Positions 14,768 through 14,809 of a DNA stretch of 14,809 bases are shown here, one piece after another; positions within the stretch are counted from its first letter, which is position 1, and every line of letters begins with the position of its first letter. The position numbers and the translations under genes were made by a program. The notes under the pieces are model-generated. The model was not told the origin of the DNA. It worked only from the letters and a program-made list of their open reading frames with translations, and ran no database searches. The stretch comes from Pseudomonadota bacterium (GTDB lineage: Bacteria; Pseudomonadota; Gammaproteobacteria; Burkholderiales; SG8-39), in contig QGUL01000005.1 in assembly GCA_003242425.1 (NCBI GenBank), positions 1 to 14,809 of the forward strand, read 5' to 3'.

Positions 14768-14809
14768 TCAGGATTGACCGCCCTTTTTGGCCCACGAATC
14801 CCGCAGTGT
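14768..14809 (-). CDS. C-terminal end of an unidentified minus-strand gene
   Basis: Reading in from the right edge, one frame gives TLRDSWAKKGGQS and then TGA (14770 to 14768). The fragment is only 13 codons, so neither its identity nor its reality can be proven from sequence. It is supported by a terminator about 50 nt further downstream on the same strand. No function is suggested. Confidence 0.4.
   Translation of the reverse strand, partial: TLRDSWAKKGGQS

Overview
The window is high-GC, densely coded bacterial chromosome. Gene content (urea/amide ABC transporter genes beside an FmdA-type formamidase and its FmdB partner, an RhlE helicase, and a TreZ/debranching-enzyme pair) and protein style point to a proteobacterium, most likely a betaproteobacterium of the Rhodocyclales/Burkholderiales kind. 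The order is an inference from style, not a demonstrated assignment. No tRNA, rRNA, CRISPR array, insertion sequence or prophage gene was seen.

Left part, plus strand (1-4542): a tight operon for taking up and hydrolysing short-chain amides or urea. It runs from the 3' end of a urtC-type permease gene through the ATPase genes urtD and urtE, a formamidase (fmdA), a small zinc-ribbon protein (fmdB) and an outer-membrane porin (fmdC-like). The likely logic is entry through the porin, active import by the ABC transporter, then cytoplasmic hydrolysis to ammonium and formate as a nitrogen source. The porin gene is broken by an apparent single-base deletion near 3812-3816. A perfect hairpin at 4587-4611 separates this operon from the convergent helicase gene and looks like a bidirectional terminator.

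Middle (4629-6350): rhlE, a DEAD-box RNA helicase on the minus strand, probably starting at a TTG codon, with a long structured leader or intergenic stretch upstream.

Right part, all minus strand: a 42-nt gene end at the right edge with its own terminator, then treZ (malto-oligosyltrehalose trehalohydrolase), a glycogen-debranching enzyme starting 3 nt after treZ, and, after a 140-nt gap, a very large gene (6351-10547) for a 1398-residue protein. TreZ and the debranching enzyme fit glycogen-to-trehalose conversion; treY is not in the window. The 1398-residue protein is the most novel item. It has an N-terminus with two helix-hairpin-helix-like stretches, a large central region I cannot assign, a Ser-rich segment, Gly/Ala-rich linkers and a C-terminal domain resembling class A beta-lactamase-type serine hydrolases with SVNK and KCG motifs. 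It lacks an obvious signal peptide, and its function is unknown.
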